Source of the DNA: Hedera helix
Taxonomy: Eukaryota; Streptophyta; Magnoliopsida; Apiales; Araliaceae
Length of the DNA: 64,000 bases
NCBI GenBank assembly: GCA_947179155.2
Contig: OX359273.1
Location: 45,575,523-45,639,522 of the forward strand
Reading direction: 5' to 3'
In this document: piece after piece, positions 62,331-64,000 of the stretch
How the letters are laid out: every line of letters starts with the position of its first letter
Numbering within the stretch: the first letter of the stretch is position 1
Notes under the pieces: model-generated
The model's database searches: none
What the model was told of the DNA's origin: nothing
What the model saw: only the letters and a program-made list of their open reading frames with translations
Program-made: the position numbers and the translations under genes

Positions 62331-64000
62331 TCTTGTTGTTTTAATGGCCATGGGTCTGTTATTTCACTTATCAACTTGCAAGTAGAAATTATTCGACTGT
62401 GTGTTAGATTATCTTTTTAGCTGACTGCCTTTGCGCAGGTTGATACCTGATAGGAGTGATAGGAAGCTATGTTGGACCTTTTGACTACTACTACTATTTA
62501 AAAACAATAAATAAAAAAGTGAATCCAAACATACTTAGATTAGATGCTCTCCTTCCACACCTTGCCACTGCTATTTGAAAAGCATCAAAGGTTCCACAAT
62601 TGGATCCACACCGCATATATATATTGATGCCTTTAGCAAACTAAACCACATTATATTGAATTGTGCTGAACAACAACAAAAAGGGTACGTACCTTAGCAT
62701 TCAGCAATATCAATATCCCCCTCCTTTACACTTTAAACTTTATTTTTCCCTTTTTCTTTTGAATATTGTTTGGAATTTGTTTGCATTTTTTGAGTGGTGC
62801 AGAGATGAAATAATTATACTCTGTACTTGGTTTTGGTTCACACCTTTGGATATACAACATAATGTTACGTTTAGTTATATAATATTTGAAGTGTTTGGCC
62901 CGTTTAAACTTTCAAATGTATTTGAAAATTTTATTATTTTTAAAATAATTTATTTTAAAATAATATTTAAAATTCAAACACAACTTATTATCAAACAAAA
63001 ATAAAAGAAGAATTTCTTATTTGGGATGACTTATTTTAAATTAACTTCTAAGTTCAAATTTAAAATAATTTATAAATCATTTTAAGTTATAATTTATAAA
63101 TAAAAGTATTTGACTAAGGAATTAAGTTAAAATAAGAGATGAAAATATTTAACTAAAATGACTTATAAGTTAAAATAAGTTGTAAAAATTATTAAAATAA
63201 AGATAAAAGAGTCTTTATATTTGATCAAATTTATTTATTTTAAAATAACTTATAAATTATTTTTTTAAAAATAAAAAAGTGTTACATATCAAAAATTATT
63301 TATAAATTAATTTGATGAATTTATAAGTTACAACTTACGCGTCTAAGGACAGGTGTACTTAAGAAGGGGGGCACCCACTGTCCCTCAAGGTTCAAATAGT
63401 CTTGAGTCCTTTAATTAGAGTCACTTCCTTCCCCAAAAAGACTCCTTAGAGTCAGAAACTTACAGCCAGCTAGCTCTCTCCTTTGATTGCTATGTAGTAC
63501 CAAAACCATCCTTTCTTTCAAACTCCAATAAATTACTACCACCGGCTACTAAAACTAATTAGTCTTCTTATTTTAAAGAAAAAGAAAAGGTCTTCACTTA
63601 CTTTAATACAAAAGCTCTCAATTTTCTACTTCGGCTTACTTTTGTCCTTACTCTCCCTCCTCCCCTCTTTCCCAAACTCCTTCCCCTTCCTTTTGTTTTT
63701 AATTTCAAATCTAGGGTTTCTGTTTCTCTTTTCTTCTTCCCCTTGTTTAGTCCCAGTTCAATAACTGTTAGCTTTACCAGTTATGCTCTGATTTGAGTTG
63801 CCTTAAAGCTTCAATTTTCCTACATTCTTTGATCAAACTCAGTTTCGTGTATTAATTGATAGTGAAATTGCTCAGTCTTTAACATTAGTTCTTCCTCCAG
63901 TTTCTTTTTCCTTGTGCTAAACAAGACAATGTTTTGCCAAAATCCTTAGTTTTAGAGAAACCCTAGTAAAACCCTTGTTAAAATTTCATTCTTGATTTTC
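62331..64000. other. AT-rich spacer and probable promoter/leader of a downstream gene
   Basis: At 62870-63340 the DNA is AT-rich, with many AATAA/TTATT inverted pieces and no recognised element. From about 63590 the plus strand becomes C/T-rich (TCTTTCCCAAACTCC, CTTTTCTTCTTCCCC) with CTAGGGTTT/AAACCCTAG motifs at about 63711 and 63958, a composition typical of a plant promoter and 5' UTR. A gene probably starts right of the window on the + strand. Confidence 0.4.

Overview
This is plant nuclear DNA, from a eudicot judging by gene content. The genes have AT-rich GT-AG introns, the intergenic DNA is very AT-rich, and there are LTR retrotransposons, a LINE remnant and several MITEs. There is no bacterial or organellar gene content. 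The species cannot be fixed from the sequence; an asterid is a weak guess.

Layout: (1) 1-2014, upstream DNA with no supported gene, ending in the promoter and 5' UTR of a beta-tubulin gene. (2) 2015-4820 (+), a complete three-exon beta-tubulin of 446 aa. (3) 6471-12500 (-), a complete ten-exon brassinosteroid-signalling kinase (BSK, 488 aa), convergent with the tubulin gene. (4) 14048-29659, a large Ty3/gypsy chromovirus of Tekay/Del type arranged as LTR - internal - LTR - truncated internal. The two 3.9-kb LTRs are almost identical, so the event is recent. The full internal region carries an extra coiled-coil ORF before gag, and its pol is broken by one frameshift and one nonsense codon. (5) 29660-31346, an unrelated LTR-like segment with a 3 x 73-bp tandem repeat. 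(6) 33743-58959 (+), a complete 33-exon KDM5/JARID1-type histone H3K4 demethylase (JMJ17-like, 1844 aa) with JmjN, ARID, PHD, JmjC, C5HC2, PLU-1 and two further PHD fingers. Its introns hold a LINE remnant, at least four MITE or fold-back elements and a 5.9-kb repeat-rich intron. (7) About 61010-62330, a decayed PEARLI4-like gene. (8) 63600-64000, a CT-rich stretch that looks like the leader of a gene beyond the window.

The three intact genes are housekeeping or signalling genes (cytoskeleton, brassinosteroid signalling, chromatin) with no evident shared pathway. The most interesting features are in the retrotransposon. They are the extra ORF placed right after a splice-acceptor-like site with a perfect TACTAAC branch point, a CpG-rich palindrome cluster in the LTR, and the tandem LTR-internal-LTR-internal architecture. 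Within KDM5 they are a GC-AG intron, a MITE with its empty site preserved next to it, and a 387-bp ACCGGT-rich element with a perfect 10-bp target duplication. No clearly undescribed multi-gene system was found.
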